Origin: Hydrangea macrophylla
Lineage: Eukaryota > Streptophyta > Magnoliopsida > Cornales > Hydrangeaceae
NCBI GenBank assembly: GCA_033977485.1
Contig: CM066984.1
Coordinates: 114,383,251-114,447,250 of the forward strand
DNA: 64,000 nt
Direction: 5' to 3'
Below, in pieces: positions 44,153 to 53,354 of this stretch. The notes under the pieces were generated by a model. It searched no databases. It had not been told where the DNA came from and saw only the letters and a program-made list of their open reading frames with translations. Both the position numbers and the translations under genes were made by a program. The stretch's first letter is position 1. Every line of letters starts with the position of its first letter.

Positions 44153-46215
44153 TGTCACGACCCATCCCGCTACGCGCGGAAATAGGACACGTGGCACGCC
44201 ATCAAGGCTCATCCAAACATCATATAACAAATACGCAGCGGAAAGAACTTTAAAACAACCCTGGGTATTTAAAACTTAGGGAACATTACCCTCTGAGTTT
44301 GTAAAATCCATTGGAATCAGAGTTATAAAAAGTTTTGGCCAATTAGAAACACATCCAAAATACTCAGTTTTGAAAACAGAGGTTCAGTCGACTGATCAGG
44401 GAACCCAGTCGACTGATCAAGGTCAACTGTGCTAAGCAGAACCAAAATGTAACATTTTCAAAAGGGGTCCAGTCGACTGATCTGGAGGTCCAGTCGACTG
44501 GTTTTGCCATTTTTTAAAGCAGTAGCCAAAACCAACAGTGTCTCAGTCGACTGATGCAAGGTCCAGTCGACTGCTTCTCTTACTATTCACTTTCAGTGTC
44601 TCAATCACACGAGATCCAGTCGACTGATCCTGGGTCCAGTCGACTGCTCCCCTGCTGGGCAGCCTGTAACTGATTTTCAACATTTAAAACATAACTACAG
44701 ACGTTTAATTATAAGATTACAATACCAAAGAACTAATCTAAAGATCTATTACAACATTTTACAAATTCCCAATCCTTACACAAGTTTTAGGATTAAAACA
44801 AAAGCATATACAATTGTGGTTCCCCGGCATTCCTCGGCCTCACTCCTCACGATTCTTCTTGTCTTTCCTCTTACCTGCAATGGAGTACATCTCTACTGCT
44901 CAGCTATATGCTGAGCGTAAAAGTCTAACATATGCAATATATGACAAAATATGCTTTAATCTCATAAATCATATCAATAGTCTCTAGGGAGGAAAATACG
45001 CATTCATCCGGTAGCGGCAAGTCCAAGCCTTAAACCGCGATGTCAATGGCAAGTCCAAACCTACAACCATTACATCCCACAAGTGTCATGGCAAGTCCAA
45101 GCCTACAACCATGCACAGTAGCCGTCACTACTAAAATTCTCAAACATCGAGAAGCTTACTCCGGTATGAATTTGTATAAGTCTCCCCTTTGACCCACATA
45201 GACAACTCAACGTGCTCGCGTAAATTTAAACATACTTTTCACAAATTAGCGCGTGCATAATTAACGGGCCTACAATTAACACATGGATTTCGCCCGGATC
45301 TCAATTTCACCGTCGAAATATAAAACATGAATTCCTCTATATTTCATAAGTTAGAACTTCATACCTCGTGCGATTTCCCCCAAACTTTGAAGGATCGACT
45401 AGGAGGCTAAATAATCGTCGGATTTCGAATTTAAGAAAATTCCTACAAGTTTATACCTGTTTTTCCCAAAAGTCTAGAATTAAGATTTTTACAAAAATTG
45501 GCCAAACACGGCCTAAGTAGTATCAAAACATAGGTCTTACCTCCACGAGTTCAAATCTTGAATCTGGAGAAAATCTGACGGACGGAAGGTCGTCGTATGT
45601 CGCTGGCAAGCTCGTGGCAACCAAATCTCCTCTCTCTCCTCTCTCTAGATATTTGTGAGTTTTGGATGAGAATGAAATCTCATCCCCCACCTATTTATAG
45701 AAAAACTCTTCGGGAATTGCGTTTACCTCCCCACGAGTTCCTCAAACTTCTAATTAACTCCCGAAACTTCGCACACGTCCATTTTATGCCTTTACGAGTG
45801 AAAACTATAAATTTCAAAAGTTTTCGACTAGGTTTCGTTTGGTCCAAAAAATATAACGTCTGAAAACTATATTCTGTGGAATCTCTACACAACCTACCTT
45901 TTTAATTAACGTATCACTCACGTTCTCACCACAGTTCTCAAAATGATATACTAAGGTATCCAAATACCAGAATTATACTACACAGGTATAATTACTATTC
46001 ACAGGAATACCAGGTAAAGTCAAATAACATTTAAATCATATAAATGCCATTTACTCATGCCCATGCAATATGAACTGCCATGTTCCCGTGTCCTTACTGA
46101 CACCTTACCGTTGACTCACAGTCAACCTCAACTCAAATTATTAATAACATTAATAATTTCAAAATCTCAAAGGATGCATTTTCAAAATCATAAAATTTCT
46201 GGAACGGGTATGACA
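44153..46215 (-). mobile_element. Solo LTR S2 of the N2 family, inverted
   Basis: 2063 bp, TGTCACGACCC to GGGTATGACA, the reverse complement of an N2-type LTR. Flanking 5-mers GATCG (44148-44152) and GATCC (46216-46220) are a one-mismatch target duplication. It inserted into the palindrome array of a family member. Its own array (44385-44646) has eight perfect CAGTCGACTG copies with the same spacing. Confidence 0.93.
44385..44646. repeat. CAGTCGACTG paired-palindrome array, S2
   Basis: Copies start at 44385, 44406, 44470, 44491, 44544, 44564, 44617 and 44637. Inner spacings are 21, 21, 20 and 20. Periods are 73-74, except 85 at the first step, where a decayed extra copy lies near 44420. Confidence 0.88.
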
Positions 46216-46813
46216 GATCCTGTGTGATTGAGACACTGAAAGTGAATAGTAAGAGAAGCAGTCGACTGGACCCTTAATCAGTCGACTGAACACTGTTGAT
46301 TTTTGGCCACTGCTTCTCATAATGGTAAAACCAGTCGACTGGATCCCCAGGTCAGTCGACTGGACCCCTTTTTAATATGTTGCATTTTTTTTATTCTGCA
46401 TAACACAGTCGACTGGGGAAGTGAGCAGTCGACTGAACCACTGTAGATTTTAGCTACTGATCCAAATAGTAACTAGTGTAGTCGACTGGGTTCCCTGAGC
46501 AGTCGACTGGACCTCTGCTGAGAATTTTGGGATTTAGTTTCTGCTAGGCACAGTCGACTGGACCCTAGGCACAGTCTACTGACCCTCTGTTTTTAGAACT
46601 GATTCTTTTGAATGTGTTTTCACTTGGCCAAAACTTTTTATAACTCAAATTTTCAATGGATTTGTCAACTCAGAGGGCAATGTTTACTAAGTTTTAAAAT
46701 ACCCATGATTGTTTTAAAGTTCTTTCCGCTGCGTATCGTTAGAGGATGATTGGATGAGCCTTAGTGGCGTGCCACGTGTCCTATTTCCACGCGTAGTGGG
46801 ATGGGTCGTGACA
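46216..46813 (+). repeat. N2 3' LTR, second part
   Basis: Resumes after S2 and ends GGGTCGTGACA at 46813. Palindromes start at 46259, 46279, 46332, 46353, 46406, 46426, 46479, 46500, 46551 and 46572 (two with a mismatch). Followed by the TGTCC target duplication. Confidence 0.94.
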
Positions 46814-47035
46814 TGTCCAAACCTTTAGGATATGATTTATCTGTATCTCTACCCATTAGTAAACCAATGATGACTTCTTCGATTTTCAAGGCATGTAACA
46901 TTCGGGTAGACAATAGAGAACTGACCATTGACTTGATATCGTTGACCGTTAATTATTTTGATGTGCTTGTGGGTATGGATTGGTTATCCGTGAACCAAGC
47001 ATTCGTTGATTGTGAACGAAAAAGAGTTATTTTCT
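46814..47035 (+). pseudogene. E0 protease, second part
   Basis: Continues the frame of 35367-35574: KPLGYDLSVSLPISKP and DVLVGMDWLSVNQAF, the second half of the retroviral-type aspartic protease. Ends in a stop (TGA) after RKRVIF. Confidence 0.85.
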
Positions 47036-47714
47036 GACCACTGGAGTAGGGAGAATTTATTTTTTCAGGGAATTGGAGTCGTAGCACCACCATTTTTAGT
47101 GTCAGTAATTCAGGCAGGTAAATTGTTAAACACAGGGTTGTTAGGAATTCTTATTCTCCATAATTGATACACGAGCTATAGGTACCAAGGTAGAAGATAT
47201 ATCAGTAGTATGAGAGTATTCGGATGTATTTCCCGAGGACTTGCCAGATGAATTGATTGACCGAGAAATTAAATTTACTATTGAGGTAGCTTCAAGAACA
47301 CAGCCCGAATCGAAGACGTCGTACAAAATGGCACCGGTGGAACTTAAAGAACTAAAATTCAACTACAGGAGTTACTAGACAAGGGGTTCATCCGACCTAG
47401 TGTATCGCCTTAGGATGCACCGGTCTTATTTGTTAAGAAAAAAGATGGAACCATAAGGATGTGTATTGACTACCGTGAATTGAACAAGCTGACTCTCAAG
47501 AACAAGTATCCGTTACCCAGAATTGATAATCTATTTGACCAACCTCAAGGAGCTAAGGTATTTTCTAAAATTGACTTGTAATCTGGCTACCATCAACTGA
47601 AGGTGAAAGAGGAGGATGTAGAGAAAAATACATTTAGGACCTGTTATGGCGACTATGAGTTTTTGTCATGCCATTTGGGGTTACTAATGCACCGACAACA
47701 TTTATGGATTTGAT
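47036..47714 (+). pseudogene. E0 reverse transcriptase N-terminal part, decayed
   Basis: Recognisable pieces of the linker and RT fingers/palm: [52 protein letters not shown] and [14 protein letters not shown]. Several stops and at least two frameshifts are seen (near 47150, 47210, 47360 and 47412). It is cut at 47714 by N3 within the motif TFMDL and resumes at 55855. Confidence 0.85.
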
Positions 47715-47788
47715 TGTAATACCCTGTATTTTCAGGTATATATATATATCCCTTGCACTTTCCTTAGTCTTTGGTGAGTTTGAGTTTC

Positions 47789-47997
47789 TAATCGATTGAC
47801 ATTCTTTCCAATCGATTGACATTCTTTTCAATCGATTGACATTTTTGGATACCAATCGATTGACATGTTCCCAATCGATTGCCATCAGACCGACCTGAAT
47901 TCATGATGTGGCAGTTTATCAATCGATTGCCATCTTCTTCAATCGATTGACTACAAATATCTGTTGCCAATCGATTGACTTGTGTCTCAATCGATTG
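47789..47997. repeat. CAATCGATTG palindrome array 1, upstream of TATA
   Basis: Nine elements start at 47789 (decayed first base), 47809, 47829, 47853, 47872, 47920, 47940, 47968 and 47988. Inner spacings are 20, 20, 24, 19, then pairs 20 bp apart. Repeated in the 3' LTR at 53429-53637 with one copy mutated. Confidence 0.88.
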
Positions 47998-48057
47998 ACA
48001 TAAGCTGAGAAACATTTTCTTCTTTCCTTTAGCTTTGAACGTATGACACTCTTAACC

Positions 48058-48068
48058 CTATATATACT
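48058..48068 (+). promoter_or_regulatory. TATA box of N3 LTR
   Basis: CTATATATACT, conserved at 53698-53708, between the two palindrome arrays. A microsatellite of TA/CA units follows at 48131-48183. Confidence 0.6.
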
Positions 48069-48451
48069 CGTTCATTTGTGGCCTTGGGCCAAGTTTTGGC
48101 AGCCTTGGGAGGGAGAGATACATACTCTCTTCTATATATATATACACACATATATATATTGTATATATATTACACACACACACTCTCGGGTAGAGAAGAA
48201 GAAGAAGAAGGAAGAGGAGAGGAGACCAGAAAGAAAAGACATACAGAGAGAGGGAAAGAGAACTCACCATAGCCGCCGTCGCGGAGCTCGGGACGCCGTC
48301 AACGGAACGCCGGGAGAGGTGAGTTTATTAACTCACTCAAAGAGGTTTGTTTTGTGATGTTTATGTGTGTATAATAACGTGCATGAGGAGGAAATGAGAC
48401 CCCCAACGTTTTGTAATAAAACCCAGCAGTTTTGAAGAAGAAGACAGAGTC

Positions 48452-48557
48452 CAATCGATTGACATTAGTCCAATCGATTGACATTATTCCAATCGATTGA
48501 CATTATTCCAATCGATTGACATAAGTCCAATCGATTAACATTATTTCCAATCGATTG
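48452..48557. repeat. CAATCGATTG palindrome array 2, downstream of TATA
   Basis: Six elements start at 48452, 48471, 48490, 48509, 48528 (one mismatch) and 48548, spacing 19-20 bp, in the transcribed leader. Copy in the 3' LTR at 54087-54192. Confidence 0.9.
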
Positions 48558-49147
48558 AGTAAGAGCAGAATGTTGTTTATCTATTATTATATGTTATGAG
48601 CTGATTGTAATGTACCCAAGCTGTTAATGGCTGTACCATATGTGATATTGGATATGTGCTTAGTCAACATGATACTACGTAAGCCTTATATGATGTTTAT
48701 GTTAATGTTACAAGATGAACTGTTTATTATTTACTGTCGATATGAGATGCTCTAATGGTTAAGTAACTGCCATATGTTATTGTCAAACTGAATAGTAGAA
48801 CGGAACACGACAGCACGTTAATAATCAGAAATGAGTAGATATGTTGAATACAGAGCATGTGGTATTTCCTGTACTTAGTATATGAGCATTTCACAATATG
48901 TGTCAGCATGTATGGGATAGTGATGTTAAGAGGTAAGAGAATCTGATGAGAAATGGAATATTGAGATGAAGAGATGAGAAGATCTGATGAGAAATGGGAT
49001 ATTGATATGAAGAGATGAGAAGATATGATGAGAAAGGGGAACTGTGATTTATATGGAATAATGAGATATGTGTACTTTGGGATCCGTGGGATCAACGGCT
49101 GACGAGTCGGGTGGACGTGGGATGGTTAGAGTTCCTAGTGCGCCTCT

Positions 49148-49345
49148 CACTGTTGAAGACGTCCAGTGATGCGTATGCACTGTTGAAGACGTCCAGTGTA
49201 CCGTTGAAGACGTCCGGCTAGTGCTCTAATGTATTCTCAGCTGTGTAGACGACCAGTGAGGGTATACGCATCGTTGAAGACGTCCGATGTGCCGTTCTAT
49301 CGTTTATAGATAGGTGGTATCGTGTAGACGACCGGTAACCCTATC
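49148..49345 (+). other. Six-hairpin array with AGACG loops
   Basis: Units share the loop TTGAAGACGTC (four times) or TGTAGACGAC (twice) inside varying stems: CACTG/CAGTG (49148-49168), CACTG/CAGTG (49178-49198), CCG/CGG (49201-49217), CTG/CAG (near 49231-49246), CATCG/CGATG (49269-49289) and TATCG/CGGTA with one G-U pair (near 49318-49337). Conserved in the 3' LTR from 54783. Confidence 0.72.
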
Positions 49346-49774
49346 AAGGGATTTTGGGATCTATTGCCTAGTCGGGTGATTCCGATTGGCATTACTGTAT
49401 CGACGAATGGTTTTCAGATTGGTATTATGGGATCGACGTATGGATACGGATGAGAATAAGAACATGGATATGGATGTGAATATGGGAATGGTTAGTATGA
49501 TGATGGTTCAGTCGTGGATTCAGCGTCCCGACGTAAAGGTAGATGCATGGGTGGTTGCACGGTTACACGCATGGATTTGGTAAATACGTGATGAGATATG
49601 TTATACCATGATGTTTATCCTGGTCATTACTTAATATGATTTCTGTTATTATTTATTCATATACAGTTTGATGAGACCTTTGCTATGTCCGTGAGTGACG
49701 CCATTGTTAAGAGATTAACCGCATTTTAAGATGCTGAACAATAACGGTGAGGAGTGTTGTTTAGTGTACTCACT

Positions 49775-49794
49775 CAGCTTTGTATCCAAAGCTG
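49775..49794 (+). other. CAGCTTTG/CAAAGCTG hairpin
   Basis: Perfect 8-bp stem with loop TATC near the 3' end of the LTR. It occupies the same place as CAGCTTC/GAAGCTG in S1 (18392-18407). A second small dyad, GACATT/AATGTC, follows at about 49812-49825. Confidence 0.6.
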
Positions 49795-50221
49795 ATGGCG
49801 TTAATGCCCTGGACATTCCAATGTCTAGGGATTTGTAGGTCTTGAGGACTGAAGACTGATAGTTCTGCCAGACTTGGAGCTGAAGGCTGGAAGACGAAGA
49901 TGTGCTGCTTTATATAGTTAGTTTGTATATCTGTTGTTGTTATTGTTATAGGCCTGAGACTATAAGCCAGCTGTTGTAATAGTTTTAGTAGACTTTTATA
50001 ATTGGTACTTGGGCATCTGTTGCTTTCATACCTTTTATAGTTTCCGCTGTAGCCTCTGATTAATGTTAATAAGATATGTTCTATGAATAGCATCCTCCCT
50101 ATCGTGGTGTTTATTGGTTTGAGTAGATGACAACGCGGTTATTCACCCGTCATTCCCTATGGACCCATAAAGGAAATTTATTTTTCTCTATTTATGCTGC
50201 TCCGGGGCGTGACAGGAATTT

Positions 50222-50238
50222 TGGTATCAAAGCCTAGG
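50222..50238 (+). promoter_or_regulatory. N3 primer binding site (tRNA-iMet type)
   Basis: TGGTATCAAAGCCTAGG, seven bases after the LTR end. Confidence 0.88.
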
Positions 50239-50945
50239 TTTCAGTTGTTAACCGCTTGTCTTTTGTGATTGGAACCCGAATTCTAAGTTAATGTCGGTAG
50301 CATGAGGATTAGTTGAGATGAGATAGAACTGGAATCTTGTCATGTAGACGAGAAGTTTGAAGAATCCATCTGAGAATGTTTCGTTAGCAGGTAGTAACTG
50401 CTAGAGCCGATAAGAATCGTTAGAACTGTTGATAGCTGAGTTCACGGAGAACAAGGCGTTGAGAATTAGTTGTGGTTGTGGAGATCCTATAAATATAGAA
50501 CCGTTGGATTTTAGACGCTGACAAATCCCGAAGCAATCTTGGAGCAGTCGGTATGATCTAGAAATAGAAAGAGGTTTAGGATAAGATTATCCTGTTACCT
50601 TGAGCCACATGTTAGTTGAGTGTTCTCACATTTTAGTTGAACAATACTCATAGCTTGGAACCTGGGAATGGAAATAGAATGTTTAGATTTGACGTTGCGT
50701 GTAGAACCTATAGTTTCGTAATCCGTGTCTTGAGCATAGATATATTGGAGTACACTTGGTAGATAGACTGACCTTGTGGTTATTATTATTTATGTGAGGT
50801 ATTCGTATTGCTTGATGTGATCGTATTATATAGTGGTACTATATATCTGTTACCGCATGTTCTTGCTTGAGCTGTAAGATAGAATGTGTCTGACCGAATA
50901 GTTTTCATTTGTAGGTAGCGACACTGAACCCTACCAGCACTCGTT
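50239..50945 (+). other. N3 5' untranslated leader
   Basis: About 700 bases between primer site and gag without a convincing reading frame or repeat. Confidence 0.5.
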
Positions 50946-52079
50946 ATGGTTAGGACGACTCGAGGAAACCCGGGCCAGCTGAATGGAGTACCTGAATTAG
51001 TACCTCCTGAGATAGATCCAACAGGAATGGTCGGAGTTTTCATTCGTCGCATGGAACAAGTTATCAATCGTGCGGATCACGTCATCGGCAATGAAGCACC
51101 AGTACGTCAGACAAGAGTCAAGTTGCTAAAGGAATTTCGTGCTCTTCAACCAGAGACCTTTACCGGATTAACGGGAGCATGGCAAGCTGAGCAATGGATT
51201 CGCCAGATAGAATTGATATTTGAGACACTTGAATGTACTGACACTGAGAAAAGACATTTGGCTATATTTCAACTGACATTCTCAGCAGCAGATTGGTGGG
51301 ACGCAGTGAAAGCTACGATAGGTGAAGAAGCTGTAGGAAGGATGACTTGGGAACCATTCAAGACTCGATTTCTAGAGAAGTACTTTCCAGAATCCGAGAA
51401 GAACAAAAGGGAGATAGAGTTCATCCAATTAGTTCAAGGTTGTTTTACAGTGCCCGAATATACAACTCAATTCGAGAGGCTATCACGATTTGCACCGCAT
51501 ATGATCGATACACCAAGAAGGAAGATCAAAAGATATCATCAAGGACTAGTTTCGCATATTCGTCATATGACTATAGGACATTTAGATCAATCTTTCGAAG
51601 CTCTGGTAGAAATGGCAACGAAGCTAGAAGACGATACTCAGATTAGTGAAGGACCATACTGTGATAAAATATTTCCAGAGTACGATCAGTTTCTCCTAAC
51701 GGATCAGAGAGGAAGAGATAGTCAGGTTGTGTTGGCTGCTAACCAAGTTCAACAAGGAAACATAGAAAGAAATTACATAGGCAATCGCCAGAAGCGCAAG
51801 AGATTTGAGACCGACAAGAACGAATCAAAACCCGTGACGACCCCAACACAGCACAGAGAACGAGATATCTGCTACAATTGTGGAGTACCTGGACACCATT
51901 CCCAAGAATGCAGAGCGTTAAGGAAATCTAATGGACGGGGAATACGATGTTTCAACTGTGGTAAATTTGGTCATGTTCGTAAGTTTTGTCCAGAACTAGA
52001 GATGCAACACAATGTTCCGTTGCAACAAGTATCACGAGGGCAGACTCACCATACAAATAATTGGTCTCAACTTAGATAA
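50946..52079 (+). CDS. gag: N3 Gag protein, intact
   Basis: A complete 377-residue frame from ATG at 50946, starting MVRTTRGNPGQLNG. The capsid core lies at about residues 70-215 (WIRQIELIFETLECTDTEKR, DWWDAV, FLEKYFPES, RFAPHMIDT). A basic linker and two CCHC knuckles, CYNCGVPGHHSQEC and CFNCGKFGHVRKFC, follow. It ends by a normal stop shortly after the second knuckle, without continuing into protease. It would package RNA and form particles for a partner element's enzymes. It is distinct from the Tekay Gags of E1 and N2. Confidence 0.92.
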   Translation: MVRTTRGNPGQLNGVPELVPPEIDPTGMVGVFIRRMEQVINRADHVIGNEAPVRQTRVKLLKEFRALQPETFTGLTGAWQAEQWIRQIELIFETLECTDTEKRHLAIFQLTFSAADWWDAVKATIGEEAVGRMTWEPFKTRFLEKYFPESEKNKREIEFIQLVQGCFTVPEYTTQFERLSRFAPHMIDTPRRKIKRYHQGLVSHIRHMTIGHLDQSFEALVEMATKLEDDTQISEGPYCDKIFPEYDQFLLTDQRGRDSQVVLAANQVQQGNIERNYIGNRQKRKRFETDKNESKPVTTPTQHRERDICYNCGVPGHHSQECRALRKSNGRGIRCFNCGKFGHVRKFCPELEMQHNVPLQQVSRGQTHHTNNWSQLR

Positions 52080-53354
52080 GGACGATAGACAGAAGGTACA
52101 ATACTCATCACCTACATCATGTATTATATATGATCCCGATATTGTAGGAAGCTTTGCACCCGTTTGATTGATTGTAAGAGGATTAGCCTACACCATAAAT
52201 TGTAGATATCCAAACAACTCGTTTGACACTGATCGACAGTAGTTCAAGTATGGATATAACATCATTTGCATCCCTGTATAACATCTATTGCATCCCCATA
52301 AGACATCAATTGCATCCTTATATGACGTCAATTGCCTCCCTATCGAAAGACTACGCCAACCATTGGTATGTTGGACAGAGACTAGAGATGAGGAATCTAA
52401 ATTGCTTTAGGTGTAGCTTTGACAAGAGAGGACAAATTAGAAGATTGCGAGTATACGAGAAGAGATACGAGTAACGCAGAGACAACACCAGAACTTCAAA
52501 AGAGTATCGCAGAAGAATGTTTTCGACACCGATCGCCTGTTGCTTTCATCCAGTCAAGAAGTTATACAATAGATCGACTCACGATATCAGTACGTAGTCC
52601 TGCCTAACCTATTTGATTAGTACGTGGAAGCAGAACGAGTATTCAATGGATTGAACGACCTCAAAGAGATGATTATATCAATAGTACGTGGGAATTTGGA
52701 GAGCCATGAGGAAATTTGAGTTATCAAATGACGATGCTAGAGTCACAATACTTTCAAGTCAACATATTGGAGGATGAAGGACGACAACAACACGGGAGTT
52801 AACAAGGACGTCATGTGCAACACGAGGCTGACTAATAACGTTGACGATCGTAACGAGAAGTCCAGAGATAAGAAGACAGTCAACTAATGACGCAGTAGAG
52901 ACATCGTCAGCACAGTGTGAAGCATCTTCGAAACCAGAGTAGACGGCAATGCTTCGCTACTACTTAGATGAGATTAGAACAATTGATCAATAGAACCCTC
53001 ACACCGTAGAGTTTGACCTGAGAGAGGAACCTTGTGTGTTTGGAGATTAGCCATTTCAGATGTTGTAAGATGATTAGATTGTGCTACCTAGAACCTTTTT
53101 CCTGAAGTTTGACATACGAATTTCATATCCCTTAATCCTGAAGATTTGGTAGTTGTAACCCTAGTATTTGTAGATCAGTGATATCTTCGTATCGTGTGTT
53201 TAGAACTTAATCCGTTGGCCGCTGAGGTAATCATTTAAGTAAAACGAGAACTTGAGCATTTTTAGATTCTATCTTCTGAGATGGATTTCTTTTTGGTAGT
53301 AGGGGTCGTTGCTTCGGATTTCGAGGACGAAATCTTTTGATGAGTGGTGGATGA
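52080..53354 (+). other. N3 noncoding 3' internal region
   Basis: 1275 bases with many stops. I cannot identify protease or RT motifs. It holds a 22-bp repeat (52266-52345). At the end it has TTTCGAGGACGAAATCTTTT, the usual last codons and 3' context of plant Gypsy pol genes, followed by GTGGTGGATGA as polypurine tract. The pol gene appears to have been replaced or decayed beyond recognition. Confidence 0.6.
52266..52345 (+). repeat. 22-bp tandem repeat
   Basis: Four units with TTGCATCC cores at 52266, 52288 and 52310, and TTGCCTCC at 52332, exactly 22 bp apart. 22 is not a multiple of three, so it does not encode a repeated peptide. Confidence 0.8.

Larger units (their letters stand above)
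35575..46813 (+). mobile_element. Nearly complete Tekay-type element N2
   Basis: A plus-strand element with 5' LTR 35575-37758, primer site, gag-pol 37963-42579, polypurine tract and 3' LTR from 42498. The target duplication TGTCC is at 35570-35574 and 46814-46818. The 3' LTR is split by solo LTR S2 (44153-46215). All polyprotein domains are present and only three stop codons break the frame. Confidence 0.96.
47715..50214 (+). repeat. N3 5' LTR
   Basis: TGTAATACCCTG to GGGGCGTGACA. Holds two CAATCGATTG arrays, a TATA box between them, an AT microsatellite, a six-hairpin array and a CAGCTTTG/CAAAGCTG hairpin. The end is shared with the S1 LTR, so the two families are related. Confidence 0.95.

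Noticed and set aside
48727..49095. 122-codon minus-strand frame, repeated at 54362-54730
   Set aside because: Conserved only because the two LTRs are near-identical; composition is AT-rich and no domain is recognisable.
49770..50093. 107-codon minus-strand frame, repeated at 55405-55728
   Set aside because: Again an LTR pair; no motif, and it runs against the transcription direction.
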